Part shown: in pieces, positions 52,463-61,912 of the stretch
Numbering within the stretch: the stretch's first letter is position 1
Layout of the letters: the number at the start of each line of letters is the position of its first letter
Assembly (NCBI RefSeq): GCF_019740335.1
Contig: NZ_JAHXZS010000008.1
Coordinates: forward strand, 62,001-126,000
DNA: 64,000 nucleotides
Direction of reading: 5' to 3'
Source: Alteraquisediminimonas sediminicola
GTDB taxonomy: Bacteria; Pseudomonadota; Alphaproteobacteria; Sphingomonadales; Sphingomonadaceae
Translations under genes and position numbers: made by a program
The notes under the pieces: generated by a model
Told to the model about the DNA's origin: nothing
Database searches by the model: none
What the model saw: the letters and a program-made list of their open reading frames with translations, nothing else

Positions 52463-53137
52463 TTACGGGGTGCGGGTCAGCCAGTCCCACATGCGTTCGA
52501 CAACCCCGCCTGCGAAAACCTGTCGCGCATGAATTTCAACCTCATCCAAAAGGCCGTTTGATGGGTCGAAACCCATTTGCCGCACGTCGCGCTCGACCCT
52601 GGCTGCATCTTCGAGAAACCAACTGAGCGTCACCGCCTTTTCAAGCCCATCAGCGACCACAACCGCACCATTGCCGCGCATGACGACGGCATGGTGCGAC
52701 CCCAGACAATCGGCGAGCCGCGCCGCGCTGGCATCATCGCGCAACAACCGGGGATCATCCCAAAATGCAGGGCCGGGATGGAAATACGCGCCAATCCCAT
52801 GGCGTGGTGCGGGCACGATCCGCTGGGTTGAAAGCGCCATCAGCGCGGGCGACATGAAACGGCATATTGCCTGCACATCTGGCCGCCGTGCATAAATTGC
52901 CTGATGGACGCGCACTTCACCCAAAACCCCATCGGGCAATGGCCCATGTATCGGCACGATTAGGCCGGGTTCATCGCTAATCAGCCCCATCGGCATCGCG
53001 GCGCAGACAAGCAGATGTTCATCATCAATCCGCAATGAACAATGGCCATAGGCATGGACCAGACCCGCGCCGGCAAGAGCGCGCGCCGCCTGCTGGACCC
53101 GGCGTTGATCGGCAGCATGAGGGGTTGGCAAGGTCAT
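52463..53137 (-). CDS. cmtD: Class II aldolase/adducin-family decarboxylase, CmtD-like
   Basis: A 224-residue class II aldolase/adducin-fold protein. In the p-cumate pathway this fold supplies the decarboxylase acting on the carboxylated ring-cleavage product. E74 of the family is present, but the usual zinc ligands are not: the HxH is C92-R-F94 (CRFMSP) and the third histidine is N156 (MRGNGA). Either the metal site differs or the mechanism does. The ATG overlaps the aldolase gene's stop by 4 bases, so it closes the minus-strand hydratase-dehydrogenase-aldolase-decarboxylase operon. The cmtD assignment rests mainly on gene neighbourhood. Confidence 0.65.
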   Translation of the reverse strand: MTLPTPHAADQRRVQQAARALAGAGLVHAYGHCSLRIDDEHLLVCAAMPMGLISDEPGLIVPIHGPLPDGVLGEVRVHQAIYARRPDVQAICRFMSPALMALSTQRIVPAPRHGIGAYFHPGPAFWDDPRLLRDDASAARLADCLGSHHAVVMRGNGAVVVADGLEKAVTLSWFLEDAARVERDVRQMGFDPSNGLLDEVEIHARQVFAGGVVERMWDWLTRTP

Positions 53138-54165
53138 GCGCCTGACGCCTTCAACATATCGAGGGCGACATCGACGATCATGTCTTCCTGCCCGCCGACC
53201 ATCTTGCGCTTGCCGAGTTCGACGAGGATGGCGCGGGTATCAAGGCCATGGTCGGTCGCCGCCTTTTCGGCATGGCGCAGGAAGCTGGAATATACCCCGG
53301 CATAACCCAGCGTCAGCGTTTCACGATCGACCCGTACCGGGCGATCCTGCAACGGGCGAACCAGTTCCTCCGCCGCATCCATCAGCGCGAACAGGTCGCA
53401 ACCATGGTTCCAGCCATAACGGTCGGCGGCGGCGATAAAGACTTCCAACGGCGCATTGCCCGCGCCCGCACCCATGCCTGCCAAGGACGCATCCACCCGG
53501 ATCGCGCCATTTTGCACAGCGATGAGGCTGTTGGCGACGCCCAGCGACAGATTGTGATGGGCATGCACGCCGCGCTGGGTTTCCGGTTTCAACACCCGGT
53601 CATAGGCTTGGCATCGCGCGGCATATTCATCCATGTTCATCGCGCCGCCGGAATCCGTGACATAGACACAATGCGCGCCATAATCTTCCATCAGCTTCGC
53701 CTGTTGCGCGAGCGCCTCCGGTGTCGTCATATGGCTCATCATCAAAAAGCCCGAGACATCCATACCCAGATTGCGCGCCGCCTCGATATGCTGTTTCGAG
53801 ACATCCGCCTCGGTGCAATGCGTTGCGATGCGGACCGAGCGCACGCCCATTTCATAGGCATGTTTCAGATCATGGACCGTGCCAATGCCGGGCAGCAGCA
53901 AGGTGGTAAGCACGCTGTGTTCAAGCACCTCGGCCACGGCGCCGATCCAGTCCCAATCGGTATAGGCGCCAAAGCCGTAGTTGAAGCTCGATCCCTGCAA
54001 GCCATCGCCATGCGCGACCTCGATCGCATCGACCTTGGCGCGGTCCAGCGCCTTGGCAATCGCCTTGACATGATCGAGGCCATATTGGTGGCGGATGGCG
54101 TGCATGCCGTCGCGCAGCGTCACGTCCTGAATATAGAGCTTGGTCGTGGTCGGGTCGAAACTCAT
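53134..54165 (-). CDS. cmtG: 4-hydroxy-2-oxovalerate aldolase
   Basis: A 343-residue DmpG/BphI/CmtG-type aldolase that splits 4-hydroxy-2-oxovalerate into pyruvate and acetaldehyde. The HMGL-like TIM barrel begins [18 protein letters not shown], the metal/substrate site includes [18 protein letters not shown], and [13 protein letters not shown] holds the metal-binding histidines. It forms a channelling complex with the acylating dehydrogenase encoded directly upstream (4-base overlap). Confidence 0.92.
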   Translation of the reverse strand: MSFDPTTTKLYIQDVTLRDGMHAIRHQYGLDHVKAIAKALDRAKVDAIEVAHGDGLQGSSFNYGFGAYTDWDWIGAVAEVLEHSVLTTLLLPGIGTVHDLKHAYEMGVRSVRIATHCTEADVSKQHIEAARNLGMDVSGFLMMSHMTTPEALAQQAKLMEDYGAHCVYVTDSGGAMNMDEYAARCQAYDRVLKPETQRGVHAHHNLSLGVANSLIAVQNGAIRVDASLAGMGAGAGNAPLEVFIAAADRYGWNHGCDLFALMDAAEELVRPLQDRPVRVDRETLTLGYAGVYSSFLRHAEKAATDHGLDTRAILVELGKRKMVGGQEDMIVDVALDMLKASGA

Positions 54166-55106
54166 GCTACAGCCCCCTCATGCATGCGCAGCGCGATCTT
54201 CTCGGCGGTCTTGAGCGCCGCCGAGGTCATGATGTCGAGATTGCCGGCATAAGCGGGCAGATAATGCGCCGCGCCCTCCACTTCGAGGAACACCGACACC
54301 TTGAGGCCGGTAAACTCGCCATCCATTTCCGGGATACGCAACGGGCGGTTGGAACCAATATGTTCGAACTGCACCGCCTGTTTGAGGCGATAGCCGGGGA
54401 CATAGGTCCTCACCTCTGCCACCATCGCCTCGACACTCGCAGCAATCGCGTCCTGATCACCATCCTCGCACAGGCAATACACGGTATCCCGCATGATCAA
54501 CGGCGGCTCTGCCGGGTTGAGGACGATGATCGCCTTGCCACGGGTCGCCCCGCCGACATCGACAATCGCCTGGCTGGTCGTTTCGGTGAACTCGTCGATA
54601 TTGGCGCGCGTACCGGGACCGGCAGACTTGGACGCGATGGAGGCGACGATCTCGCCATAATGCACCTTCGCCACCCGGTTGATCGCATGGACAATCGGGA
54701 TCGTCGCCTGCCCGCCACAGGTCACCATATTGACATTGGGGGCATCGAGCGCCGCCTCGCCATTAACCGGCGGGATGACATAAGGCCCGATGGCGGCAGG
54801 GGTCAGATCGACCACCCTCTTGCCATGGGCGCGCAGCACCGCATCATGATGTTGGTGCGCACCGGCCGAGGTCGCGTCGAACACGATCTCGATATCCTTG
54901 AACGCGGGCATCGCGACCAACCCGTCAATCCCGCCCGCCGTCACTGCCACGCCAAGACGCTCGGCGCGCTTCAGCCCGTCCGATTCCGCATCGATCCCTA
55001 CAAACGCGCCCATTTCCAGCACATCGGACAGGCGCATGATCTTGATCATCAAATCGGTGCCGATATTGCCGGAACCTATGATCGCGACTTTGGTTTTGCC
55101 GTTCAT
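54162..55106 (-). CDS. cmtH: Acetaldehyde dehydrogenase (acetylating)
   Basis: A 314-residue DmpF/BphJ/CmtH-type enzyme converting acetaldehyde to acetyl-CoA with NAD and CoA. It opens [19 protein letters not shown] (Rossmann loop), and the catalytic cysteine is in [12 protein letters not shown]. Length and sequence match the family closely. The stop overlaps the aldolase start and its start overlaps the hydratase stop, so three enzymes are tightly coupled. Confidence 0.93.
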   Translation of the reverse strand: MNGKTKVAIIGSGNIGTDLMIKIMRLSDVLEMGAFVGIDAESDGLKRAERLGVAVTAGGIDGLVAMPAFKDIEIVFDATSAGAHQHHDAVLRAHGKRVVDLTPAAIGPYVIPPVNGEAALDAPNVNMVTCGGQATIPIVHAINRVAKVHYGEIVASIASKSAGPGTRANIDEFTETTSQAIVDVGGATRGKAIIVLNPAEPPLIMRDTVYCLCEDGDQDAIAASVEAMVAEVRTYVPGYRLKQAVQFEHIGSNRPLRIPEMDGEFTGLKVSVFLEVEGAAHYLPAYAGNLDIMTSAALKTAEKIALRMHEGAVA

Positions 55107-55921
55107 GCTACGACACCCCCCATGCGAAACGACACGCTGCCCAAGCCCCCGATGGTAGCACGCACCTCATCGCCCGGCTTGATCGCGACCATCGGCCCCA
55201 AGGCCCCCGTCAACACGATGTCGCCCTTGCGCAGCGGCTGTCCGCGCGCGGCCAAAGTCTGCGCCAGCCATGTCGCGGCGTTCAACGGATGACCGAGACA
55301 GGCGACGCCCGCGCCCAGCGACACCACCTCGCCGTTCAGTTCCAGCGCCATGCCGCAGGTCCACAGGTCCAGCCCGGCCAAGGGCTTGCGCACCGACCCC
55401 AGCACGAACATGGCGGACGATCCATTATCGGCGACCGTATCGGCAAAGCTGATCTTCCAATCGGCAATGCGGCTATCGACGATCTCGATCGCGGCCACCA
55501 CTTCCGTCACCGCAGCCTCGACCTGCGCGCGACTGATGTCCGGACCGGTCAGATCCGCCCCCAGAATGATTGCGATCTCGGCCTCGGCCTTGGGCTGGAT
55601 CAGGCAAGCAGGGTCCAGCACCCCGCCGTCCGCCACTTCCATATCGGCAAACAGCACGCCAAAGTCCGGCTGGTCGACCCCCAATTGCGCCTGCACCGCC
55701 TTCGCCGTCAGCCCGACCTTGCGCCCCACGACCCGCCGGCCAGCCGATTCCCAAAACCGCGTGTTGATCGCCTGCACCGCATAAGCACCCTCGGCATCCG
55801 TCGGGTCCAGCACATCCCGCAACGGCGCTATCGCACCACCTGAATAGGCTGCGCGCAACGCACAAGCGGTGCGGTCGAATACGGCCTGATCACATGTAGC
55901 TTGGTCGAATCGCGAATCCAA
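55103..55921 (-). CDS. cmtF: 2-keto-4-pentenoate hydratase
   Basis: A 272-residue DmpE/BphH/CmtF-type hydratase adding water to 2-hydroxypenta-2,4-dienoate. Family marks are [28 protein letters not shown] and [13 protein letters not shown], with the metal-binding acids in the last segment. I start at TTG 55921 with AAGGAG 7 bases before it; the frame stays open to an ATG at 56008, but that would add 29 residues not seen in the family. It is divergent from the dioxygenase operon at 56090. Confidence 0.88.
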   Translation of the reverse strand: MDSRFDQATCDQAVFDRTACALRAAYSGGAIAPLRDVLDPTDAEGAYAVQAINTRFWESAGRRVVGRKVGLTAKAVQAQLGVDQPDFGVLFADMEVADGGVLDPACLIQPKAEAEIAIILGADLTGPDISRAQVEAAVTEVVAAIEIVDSRIADWKISFADTVADNGSSAMFVLGSVRKPLAGLDLWTCGMALELNGEVVSLGAGVACLGHPLNAATWLAQTLAARGQPLRKGDIVLTGALGPMVAIKPGDEVRATIGGLGSVSFRMGGVVA

Positions 55922-56008
55922 AACGCTCTCCTTCTTATTTTTCTGCGGCTGGACCCGCCTGTGTGCGCGCCGAAGCAGCTTGACAGCATCACCCTTAGCA
56001 ACATACAT

Positions 56009-56022
56009 ACCGTTTACACGGT
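56009..56022. promoter_or_regulatory. Inverted repeat ACCGT-TTAC-ACGGT in the divergent cmt-like promoter
   Basis: It lies between the divergent hydratase and dioxygenase genes, 68 bases before the latter. A TetR-type operator controlling both operons is plausible, with the TetR gene at 60378 in the same cluster as candidate regulator. Confidence 0.4.
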
Positions 56023-56089
56023 TTCTTGTAAAGCCATCAAGAGAGCTGGAAAAACCAGCCTTTCTTCAGATAATTGGGAGAGTTTGCCC

Positions 56090-57352
56090 TTGACCGCCCA
56101 GACCCGAATCATCGCCGATCAAGCGCGAGGAAAATTCCTTGTCCCCCGCAAGGCATTCACCGATCAACGTGTGTTCGAGCAAGAATATGATGCGATCTTC
56201 AATCGCTGCTGGCTCTATCTCGGTCATGCGTCGGAACTGCCGGAGCCGGGCAGTTTTCTGACCCGCAATGTGGCGCGTCGGCCTGTCTTATTCACGCGCG
56301 ACCGCGAAGGCACGTTCCACGCATTGTTGAACGCATGCCCGCATCGCGGCGCATTGGTATGTCGCGAACGCCATGGAAAATCACCGGCCTTTATGTGCAT
56401 GTATCATGGCTGGGTATTCGGTGCCGATGGCCATTTAATGAGCCTGCCGGGTGCTGGCGGTTATCCTAAAGGGTTCAAGACCGATCCACAAAAACAGATG
56501 GTACCCGTCCCCCGGCTGGAACGGTTCGGCGACTTCTTTTTCATCAATTTCGCCAAGGATGGCGAAGATCTGGCGACCTATCTTGCCGATGCGGGCGATT
56601 ATCTCAAGCTCGTCTCCGAACATAGCGCCAGTGGGATGCAAGTGGTCGGTGGCACGCAGGAATACGCCATCCGTGGCAATTGGAAACTGCTCGCGGAAAA
56701 CAGCTTCGACGGATATCACGCCGCCTGCAATCATTCGACCTATCTCGAATATCTCCAGAACGCCAATGGCGCGCTCGGTTCAACTCCGCTGGCAGGGGTG
56801 GCACGCGATCTGAAAAACGGCCATGCGCTGGTAGAATATAGCGCGCCATGGGGTCGCCCGGTCGCCAATTGGGTCCCGCTTTGGGGCGAAGAAGGCAAGC
56901 GTGAAATCGCCGCCATCTATGCCGCGCTGGTGCAACGGCTCGGTGACGAACGCGCCGACCGTATCGCGCACAAGAACCGCAATATGGTGATCTTTCCCAA
57001 TCTCGTCATCAACGACATCATGGCGATCACCATCCGCACCTTCTTCCCGACCGCACCCAATTATATGGAAATCAATGCATGGGCCTTGGCCCCGCGTGAA
57101 GAAAGCGAATGGCTTCGGAAATATCGGTTGTATAATTTCACCGAATTTCTGGGACCGGGTGGTTTTGCGACCCCCGATGATGTCGAGGCGATTGAAAAAT
57201 GCCAACAAGGTTATGCTGCCGGGGGAGAGGCACAATATAACGACATTTCAAAAGGCATGTTGCGCGAAGGCGGGGCATCATTTGATGATGAAGAACAAAT
57301 GCGTGCCTTTTGGGTCGAATGGGACCGGCGCTTGGCGGCGGTGGAGGCATGA
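56090..57352 (+). CDS. cmtAb: Aromatic ring-hydroxylating dioxygenase alpha subunit, CmtAb-like
   Basis: A 420-residue alpha subunit from TTG 56090 (GGGAGAG 7 bases upstream; longer open frame rejected). Rieske ligands are C83-x-H85 and C103-x2-H106. The iron site is NSFD207-G-Y-H210-x4-H215, with the classical bridging Asp. Unlike the other four alpha subunits here it has a true beta subunit gene immediately downstream. In a cmt pathway it forms the cis-2,3-dihydrodiol of a para-substituted benzoate. The exact substrate is inferred from neighbours. Ferredoxin and reductase genes (cmtAa, cmtAd) are missing. Confidence 0.85.
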   Translation: MTAQTRIIADQARGKFLVPRKAFTDQRVFEQEYDAIFNRCWLYLGHASELPEPGSFLTRNVARRPVLFTRDREGTFHALLNACPHRGALVCRERHGKSPAFMCMYHGWVFGADGHLMSLPGAGGYPKGFKTDPQKQMVPVPRLERFGDFFFINFAKDGEDLATYLADAGDYLKLVSEHSASGMQVVGGTQEYAIRGNWKLLAENSFDGYHAACNHSTYLEYLQNANGALGSTPLAGVARDLKNGHALVEYSAPWGRPVANWVPLWGEEGKREIAAIYAALVQRLGDERADRIAHKNRNMVIFPNLVINDIMAITIRTFFPTAPNYMEINAWALAPREESEWLRKYRLYNFTEFLGPGGFATPDDVEAIEKCQQGYAAGGEAQYNDISKGMLREGGASFDDEEQMRAFWVEWDRRLAAVEA

Positions 57353-57354
57353 GC

Positions 57355-57846
57355 ATGGATCAGCAATTGATGCGCCGCTTACAGGTGGAGGACCTGCTCT
57401 ATCGCGAGGCCGATCTGCTTGATCAATGGCGATTGGATGAATGGCTGTCACTTTTCACCGCAGACGCGCATTATTTCGTGCCGCCAAGTGATGTCGACGG
57501 CGATACGGCGGACCCGGATAAATCTCTCTTTTACGTCATGGACGACCATATCCGCATGCGTGAACGCGTCATTCGCTTGTCCAAGATTGGCGCGCATAGC
57601 GAACACCCGCATTCCAAAGTGCGCCACCTCGTCACCAATGTCCGGGTGGAATCCGATGGCGCGCTGATCCGATCGCGCGCGTCATTTATCGTCTCCCGCG
57701 CCAAGGACATCACCCATGATTTGTTCGTCGGCCATTATTTGCATGAAATCGTAGAATGCGAGGGTGCATTGAAAATCGCAAAAAAAACATGCGTGCTGGA
57801 TATGGAGGCGCTGCGTCCCCATGCCCGCATCAGCATCATCTTGTGA
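57355..57846 (+). CDS. cmtAc: Ring-hydroxylating dioxygenase beta subunit, CmtAc-like
   Basis: A 163-residue small subunit with the NTF2-like fold: VEDLLYREADLLDQWRLDEWLSLFTADAHYFVPPSD is the family opening, and HSKVRHLVTNVRVE the mid-region. GGAGG lies 7 bases before the ATG at 57355; the ATG at 57349 overlapping the alpha stop is an alternative. It forms the alpha3-beta3 hexamer with the preceding protein and has a structural role. Confidence 0.88.
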   Translation: MDQQLMRRLQVEDLLYREADLLDQWRLDEWLSLFTADAHYFVPPSDVDGDTADPDKSLFYVMDDHIRMRERVIRLSKIGAHSEHPHSKVRHLVTNVRVESDGALIRSRASFIVSRAKDITHDLFVGHYLHEIVECEGALKIAKKTCVLDMEALRPHARISIIL

Positions 57847-57854
57847 AGGCCAAG

Positions 57855-58760
57855 ATGATGCGCCACCCCATACGTTATGCCCGATTGGGTTATTGCCAGT
57901 TGCACGTGACAGATCTCAGCCGCAGCACCCTATTTTATCGCGATCTGATGGGATTGGTCATCGAACGTGCGGATGACCGCCAAGTCTGGCTGCGTTGCAG
58001 TGACAAGCCATATGACATCATTCTTGAACAGGGCGATATCGCGGGACTGGCCCGAATAGGCATCGAACTAGAAAATGCCCAAGAACTGGAAAAGGCGTTC
58101 GATCATCTCCGCCATCTCGGCCATCAACCGGTCTGGACCGATGAGGGTGAATGCCATGACAAATGCGTGACCCGCGCCTTTCGCTTCCGCAATCCTGACA
58201 GCCAGTTGGAACTTGATTTTTATGCGGGTCAGGCGGTGGCGACGACGCCTTATATGCCCAAAGTGACAAAAATCGCACGGCTTGGCCATGTGGTGTTGAA
58301 TGTCGGCAATTTCGAAAAGGCGATCCGTTTTTGGGTAGATGAATTGGGCTTTGCCGAATCTGATCGCGTGCCGGGACGGGTATCTTGGCTACGTTGTTGG
58401 CCGAACCCGCTGCACCATAGCTTCGCCTTGATCGCGAACGAGGCAGACGGGCTGAACCACATCAATTTCATGGTCACCGATATTGACGATATTGGCCGCG
58501 CCATGAATCGGATGCAACAGGCGGATGTGCCGATCGTCTTTGGGCCGGGGCGGCATTTACCCTCCACCAGCATCTTTCTCTATTTCCTCGATCCCGACCA
58601 GCTGACCAATGAATATAGTTTTGGCATGGAACTGATCGAAGAGGCGGGAGGCCGCCGTCCGCGCGAATTGGAACACAGCATGGATGTGCTGGACACATGG
58701 GGCGGCAGGCCCGACCCGCGTTTTGGTGCAAATGGCGCGATTGTGACGCGACATGACTAA
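57855..58760 (+). CDS. cmtC: Extradiol ring-cleavage dioxygenase (type I, two-domain), CmtC-like
   Basis: A 301-residue VOC-fold extradiol dioxygenase with two modules (RYARLGYCQLHVTDLSRS, then IARLGHVVLNVGNFEKA). Predicted Fe(II) ligands are H145, H202 (GLNHINF) and E253 (NEYSFGME). It opens the catechol ring beside the hydroxyls, giving a yellow semialdehyde. In the cmt route the substrate is a 2,3-dihydroxybenzoate derivative. The ATG at 57855 has AAGG 5 bases upstream; a GTG at 57843 overlapping the beta stop is possible. It overlaps the SDR start by 8 bases. Confidence 0.85.
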   Translation: MMRHPIRYARLGYCQLHVTDLSRSTLFYRDLMGLVIERADDRQVWLRCSDKPYDIILEQGDIAGLARIGIELENAQELEKAFDHLRHLGHQPVWTDEGECHDKCVTRAFRFRNPDSQLELDFYAGQAVATTPYMPKVTKIARLGHVVLNVGNFEKAIRFWVDELGFAESDRVPGRVSWLRCWPNPLHHSFALIANEADGLNHINFMVTDIDDIGRAMNRMQQADVPIVFGPGRHLPSTSIFLYFLDPDQLTNEYSFGMELIEEAGGRRPRELEHSMDVLDTWGGRPDPRFGANGAIVTRHD

Positions 58761-59511
58761 ACCCCATGTGCATCAGCCATTACAAGGACAGGTCGCCATC
58801 GTGACCGGGGCTGGCCGTGGCATTGGCAAGGCCATTGCCGAACGATTGGCATGGGAGGGCGCAGTGGTGATGTGCGCCGATCTCGATATCCATCTGGCAG
58901 AATCCCTTGCCACCGCCATCGGTGGCGCGGCCTTTGCCGGTGATTTGTCGGATGAACGCGTGGCGGCGGCGCTGGTCGCCGAAACCATATCGCGGTTCAA
59001 CCGGGTCGATATTCTCGTCAACAATGCGGGTGGCGGGATTTTACGCCCGTTTCTTGATCATACGCCAGATACGTTGCGCCAGACAATCGACCGCAATCTA
59101 TGGACGGCGATATGGTGCAGCTATCACGTCCTGCCCCAGATGAAGGCCGCGCATTATGGCCGGATCATCAATATCGGCGCAGATTCAGTACGGAACGGCT
59201 TGGTCGATCATGCAGGCTATAACGCCGCCAAGGGTGGCGTGCATGGCATGACGACCGGCCTTGCACGGGAATTCGCGCCTGATGGCATCACCGTCAACAC
59301 GGTGGCACCCTGCGCAGTGCAAACCCAGCAATTGGAAGATATTCGCGCGGTCAATCCGGGACTGATTGATCAGGTCACCGCAATCATTCCGCTTGGCCGA
59401 CCGGCGGCGGAACATGAAATCGCCGGGATGGTCGCCTATTTGACGGGCAAGGATGGCGGCTTTGTCACCGGCCAGGTGCTCAGCATCAACGGCGGGACAG
59501 CAATGCTCTGA
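58753..59511 (+). CDS. cmtB: cis-Dihydrodiol dehydrogenase (SDR), CmtB-like
   Basis: A 252-residue SDR: loop TGAGRGIGKAIAERLA, NNAGGGILRPF, catalytic serine region NIGADSV and YNAAKGG. It would oxidise the dihydrodiol made by the dioxygenase to the catechol with NAD. The assignment as CmtB depends on its place between the extradiol dioxygenase and the hydrolase. Other SDR roles are possible but less likely in this context. Confidence 0.82.
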   Translation: MTKPHVHQPLQGQVAIVTGAGRGIGKAIAERLAWEGAVVMCADLDIHLAESLATAIGGAAFAGDLSDERVAAALVAETISRFNRVDILVNNAGGGILRPFLDHTPDTLRQTIDRNLWTAIWCSYHVLPQMKAAHYGRIINIGADSVRNGLVDHAGYNAAKGGVHGMTTGLAREFAPDGITVNTVAPCAVQTQQLEDIRAVNPGLIDQVTAIIPLGRPAAEHEIAGMVAYLTGKDGGFVTGQVLSINGGTAML

Positions 59512-59541
59512 TATAAAAGAGCGGTAGAGGACGATATAATA

Positions 59542-60372
59542 ATGACCAATAATCCTGAAATCGGCAAATCCGTGGTCGCAAACGGTATCCGCACCAATTG
59601 TATCGAAGCCGGTGAAGACAAGGCAGAACCCCTGATCCTGATTCACGGGTCAGGCCCCGGCGTGACCGCCTTTGCCAATTGGAACGGCGTCATGCCGACA
59701 TTGGCCGAACACTATCACGTGTACGCACCCGATATGGTGGGCTTTGGCTATACCGATTGCCCTGATGAAATTGAGGACTTTACGCTCGATTTCTGGGTAT
59801 CGCATATCATCGCGTTCATGGATGCGCTGGGGATCGCAAAAGCCCGCTTCATCGGCAACAGCTTTGGCGGCGGGTTAAGCCTCGCGGTCGCGGCGCGGCA
59901 TCCAGAACGGGTCGAAAAATTCGTGCTGATGGGCGCGGCGGGCCTGCAATTCCCGATCACCAAGGGCTTGTTATCCGTATGGGGTTATCAACCCTCGCTG
60001 CAAAATATGCGCAAATTGATGGAAACATTTGCCTATAACGCGAACCTTGTCACCGATGTGATCGCCCAGTCGCGCCATGATGCCAGTATTCGACCCGGCG
60101 CGCAGGAGAATTTCGCCCGCCTTTTTCCGGAACCGCGCCAATCAAAGCTGGATGGCCTAGCCACGCCCGAAGACGATATTCGCAAGATTGATTGCCCGGC
60201 GCTTATCGTTCATGGCCGCGAAGATGTGATCGTGCCGGTCGAGATTGCCTATCGCTTTTCGGCACTGCTCAAACATTCGGAAGCACATATTTTCGGAGGA
60301 TGCGGACATTGGACCCAGATCGAAAAACGCGACCGGTTTCTGGACGTGGTGATCCCCTTTCTAAAGGCGTGA
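59542..60372 (+). CDS. cmtE: Meta-cleavage product hydrolase, CmtE-like
   Basis: A 276-residue alpha/beta hydrolase of the BphD/DmpD/CmtE group. The oxyanion motif is HGSGPGVTAFANW, the nucleophile serine lies in GNSFGGG, the acid in HGREDVIVP and the histidine in GGCGHWTQ. It cleaves the C-C bond of the ring-fission product to 2-hydroxypentadienoate and an acid (isobutyrate in the p-cumate case). An AGAGG site lies before the ATG. The TetR gene follows 5 bases after its stop. Confidence 0.88.
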   Translation: MTNNPEIGKSVVANGIRTNCIEAGEDKAEPLILIHGSGPGVTAFANWNGVMPTLAEHYHVYAPDMVGFGYTDCPDEIEDFTLDFWVSHIIAFMDALGIAKARFIGNSFGGGLSLAVAARHPERVEKFVLMGAAGLQFPITKGLLSVWGYQPSLQNMRKLMETFAYNANLVTDVIAQSRHDASIRPGAQENFARLFPEPRQSKLDGLATPEDDIRKIDCPALIVHGREDVIVPVEIAYRFSALLKHSEAHIFGGCGHWTQIEKRDRFLDVVIPFLKA

Positions 60373-60377
60373 CAACC

Positions 60378-61004
60378 ATGGGGACACCACCCAAAACGCC
60401 CGCCCAGACCGGCAAGCGCACACAGGCAGAACGCAGCGAAGACATGCGCCTGCGGCTGGCGCAGGCGGCGTATGAGGTTATCGTCGAACGTGGTCATAGC
60501 GCATTTAGGACCGCGTCAGTCGTATCTCAGGCGGGTGTTTCGCAAGGGGCCCTGTTGCACCATTTCCCCAATAAGGAAGCGGTGACCTTGGCCGCGATTG
60601 AATATGCGCTGGATCGGGCGCTGGAAGCGAGCAACGCGCGGATTACACGTGCGAGCAATAATGCCCGTGAAGTCCTTGACCTGATGGCCGAGGACTTTCG
60701 CGACTTCTTTCTCGGCGGACGATTTTGGGCCGCGCTTGATATCACCATGGATGCCGCCAAGGACATGTCCATGGCCCCCGCCATCCGCGCAAGTGTCAGC
60801 AGCAAACGCGGCCCTGTCTTCGAAGGCTGGACGCAATGCCTGGTGAACTGCGGCTGGACTGTCGATCGGGCCACAAAGGTCGTCAAGATGCTGGCGTCGA
60901 TCATCTCCGGCTATGCGATCCGCACCTTGTGGACGGATGACGGCGACGCCTTGGATCAGGCGCTGAACGAACTGATCGGGTGCATGCTCGAACCACCCCA
61001 ATAA
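60378..61004 (+). CDS. TetR-family regulator at the end of the cmt-like operon
   Basis: A 208-residue TetR protein with helix-turn-helix AYEVIVERGHSAFRTASVVSQAGVSQGALLHHFPNKEAV. Its gene begins 5 bases after the hydrolase stop, so it is transcribed with the pathway genes and may give negative feedback. By position it is the counterpart of CymR, the TetR-type repressor that senses p-cumate, but sequence likeness to CymR cannot be judged here. The likely operator is the inverted repeat at 56009-56022. Confidence 0.85.
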   Translation: MGTPPKTPAQTGKRTQAERSEDMRLRLAQAAYEVIVERGHSAFRTASVVSQAGVSQGALLHHFPNKEAVTLAAIEYALDRALEASNARITRASNNAREVLDLMAEDFRDFFLGGRFWAALDITMDAAKDMSMAPAIRASVSSKRGPVFEGWTQCLVNCGWTVDRATKVVKMLASIISGYAIRTLWTDDGDALDQALNELIGCMLEPPQ

Positions 61005-61077
61005 CGGAGGGTTTTTTCTTTATACACAGAGGACTGATGCAGCTTTGTGCCCCCAAAGATCGCCCCAGCGGGTCCTG

Positions 61078-61749
61078 TCAGTCCAACCGCCCGCTGCGTA
61101 CTGCGAGGATCGTGCGGGAGACAAGGCCGAGCAGGCGGTCCACGCGCGCCTGATCGGCCCAGATATCGACATTGAGCGCAAGGCCGTCGATCATGACCCA
61201 TACCAGATCGTCAAGCAGCGCGAGTTGGGGGTGGTCCAGCCATTCAGGGAAGACCTTGGTGATCTCGTCCCGCCATACCCGATCGAACAGGCTGGCACGC
61301 TCGAGAAAGATCGCGCGCAATTCCGGATCGGTCCGCGATGCGATGTGCAGTTCGAGAAACGCCTTATATTCAGCGGTTTGACTGACATCAAAGGAGACGC
61401 GGATGCCGATCTGCCGCACGGTGCGGTCGTCTTCCGAGAGCGCCCTAATTCGATCGAGAAAGACAGCCAGACGACGGTAAAAGGCATATTCGATTACCGC
61501 AGCCATTAGGTCCAGCTTGCTGGTGTAATGATGCAGCATGGCCCCGCGCGAGATCCGAGCGCGCTTGGCCACCGTCTGCAGCGAGCAGGCCGTATAGCCG
61601 AATTCAGCCAGCACCTGCAGCGCCGCCTCCACCGCCATCTTGCGGGTGGTAAGGCTTTTGCGCTGTTGCCAGCTGGCTTCATCGTCCTTGCCGATATCGG
61701 CGAGACTCTCCGGCATTAGCTGCGCCAGTCCAGCGTTCTTGCTCATCAA
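61078..61749 (-). CDS. TetR-family transcriptional regulator
   Basis: A 223-residue TetR protein: TTRKMAVEAALQVLAEFGYTACSLQTVAKRARISRGAMLHHYTSKLDL is the DNA-binding domain, followed by a helical sensor domain. It is divergent from the Rieske gene at 61913 with a 163-base gap and probably controls it. It is convergent with the TetR gene ending at 61004; the region between has a T-rich stretch but no clean hairpin. Confidence 0.87.
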   Translation of the reverse strand: MMSKNAGLAQLMPESLADIGKDDEASWQQRKSLTTRKMAVEAALQVLAEFGYTACSLQTVAKRARISRGAMLHHYTSKLDLMAAVIEYAFYRRLAVFLDRIRALSEDDRTVRQIGIRVSFDVSQTAEYKAFLELHIASRTDPELRAIFLERASLFDRVWRDEITKVFPEWLDHPQLALLDDLVWVMIDGLALNVDIWADQARVDRLLGLVSRTILAVRSGRLD

Positions 61750-61912
61750 TCATTCTCCGCGACCACGTATACAGAACACATAACCTGAAAAAGTACACGC
61801 GTTCTTTTTTTCTATGCTTATTGCTAGGTGTCCAAGCTTAGCCCTGCGGTACAACCTTTCACTACATGGGGCGCGGCATCAAGAGCCGATGACACCCGGC
61901 AGGAGAGCGAGC

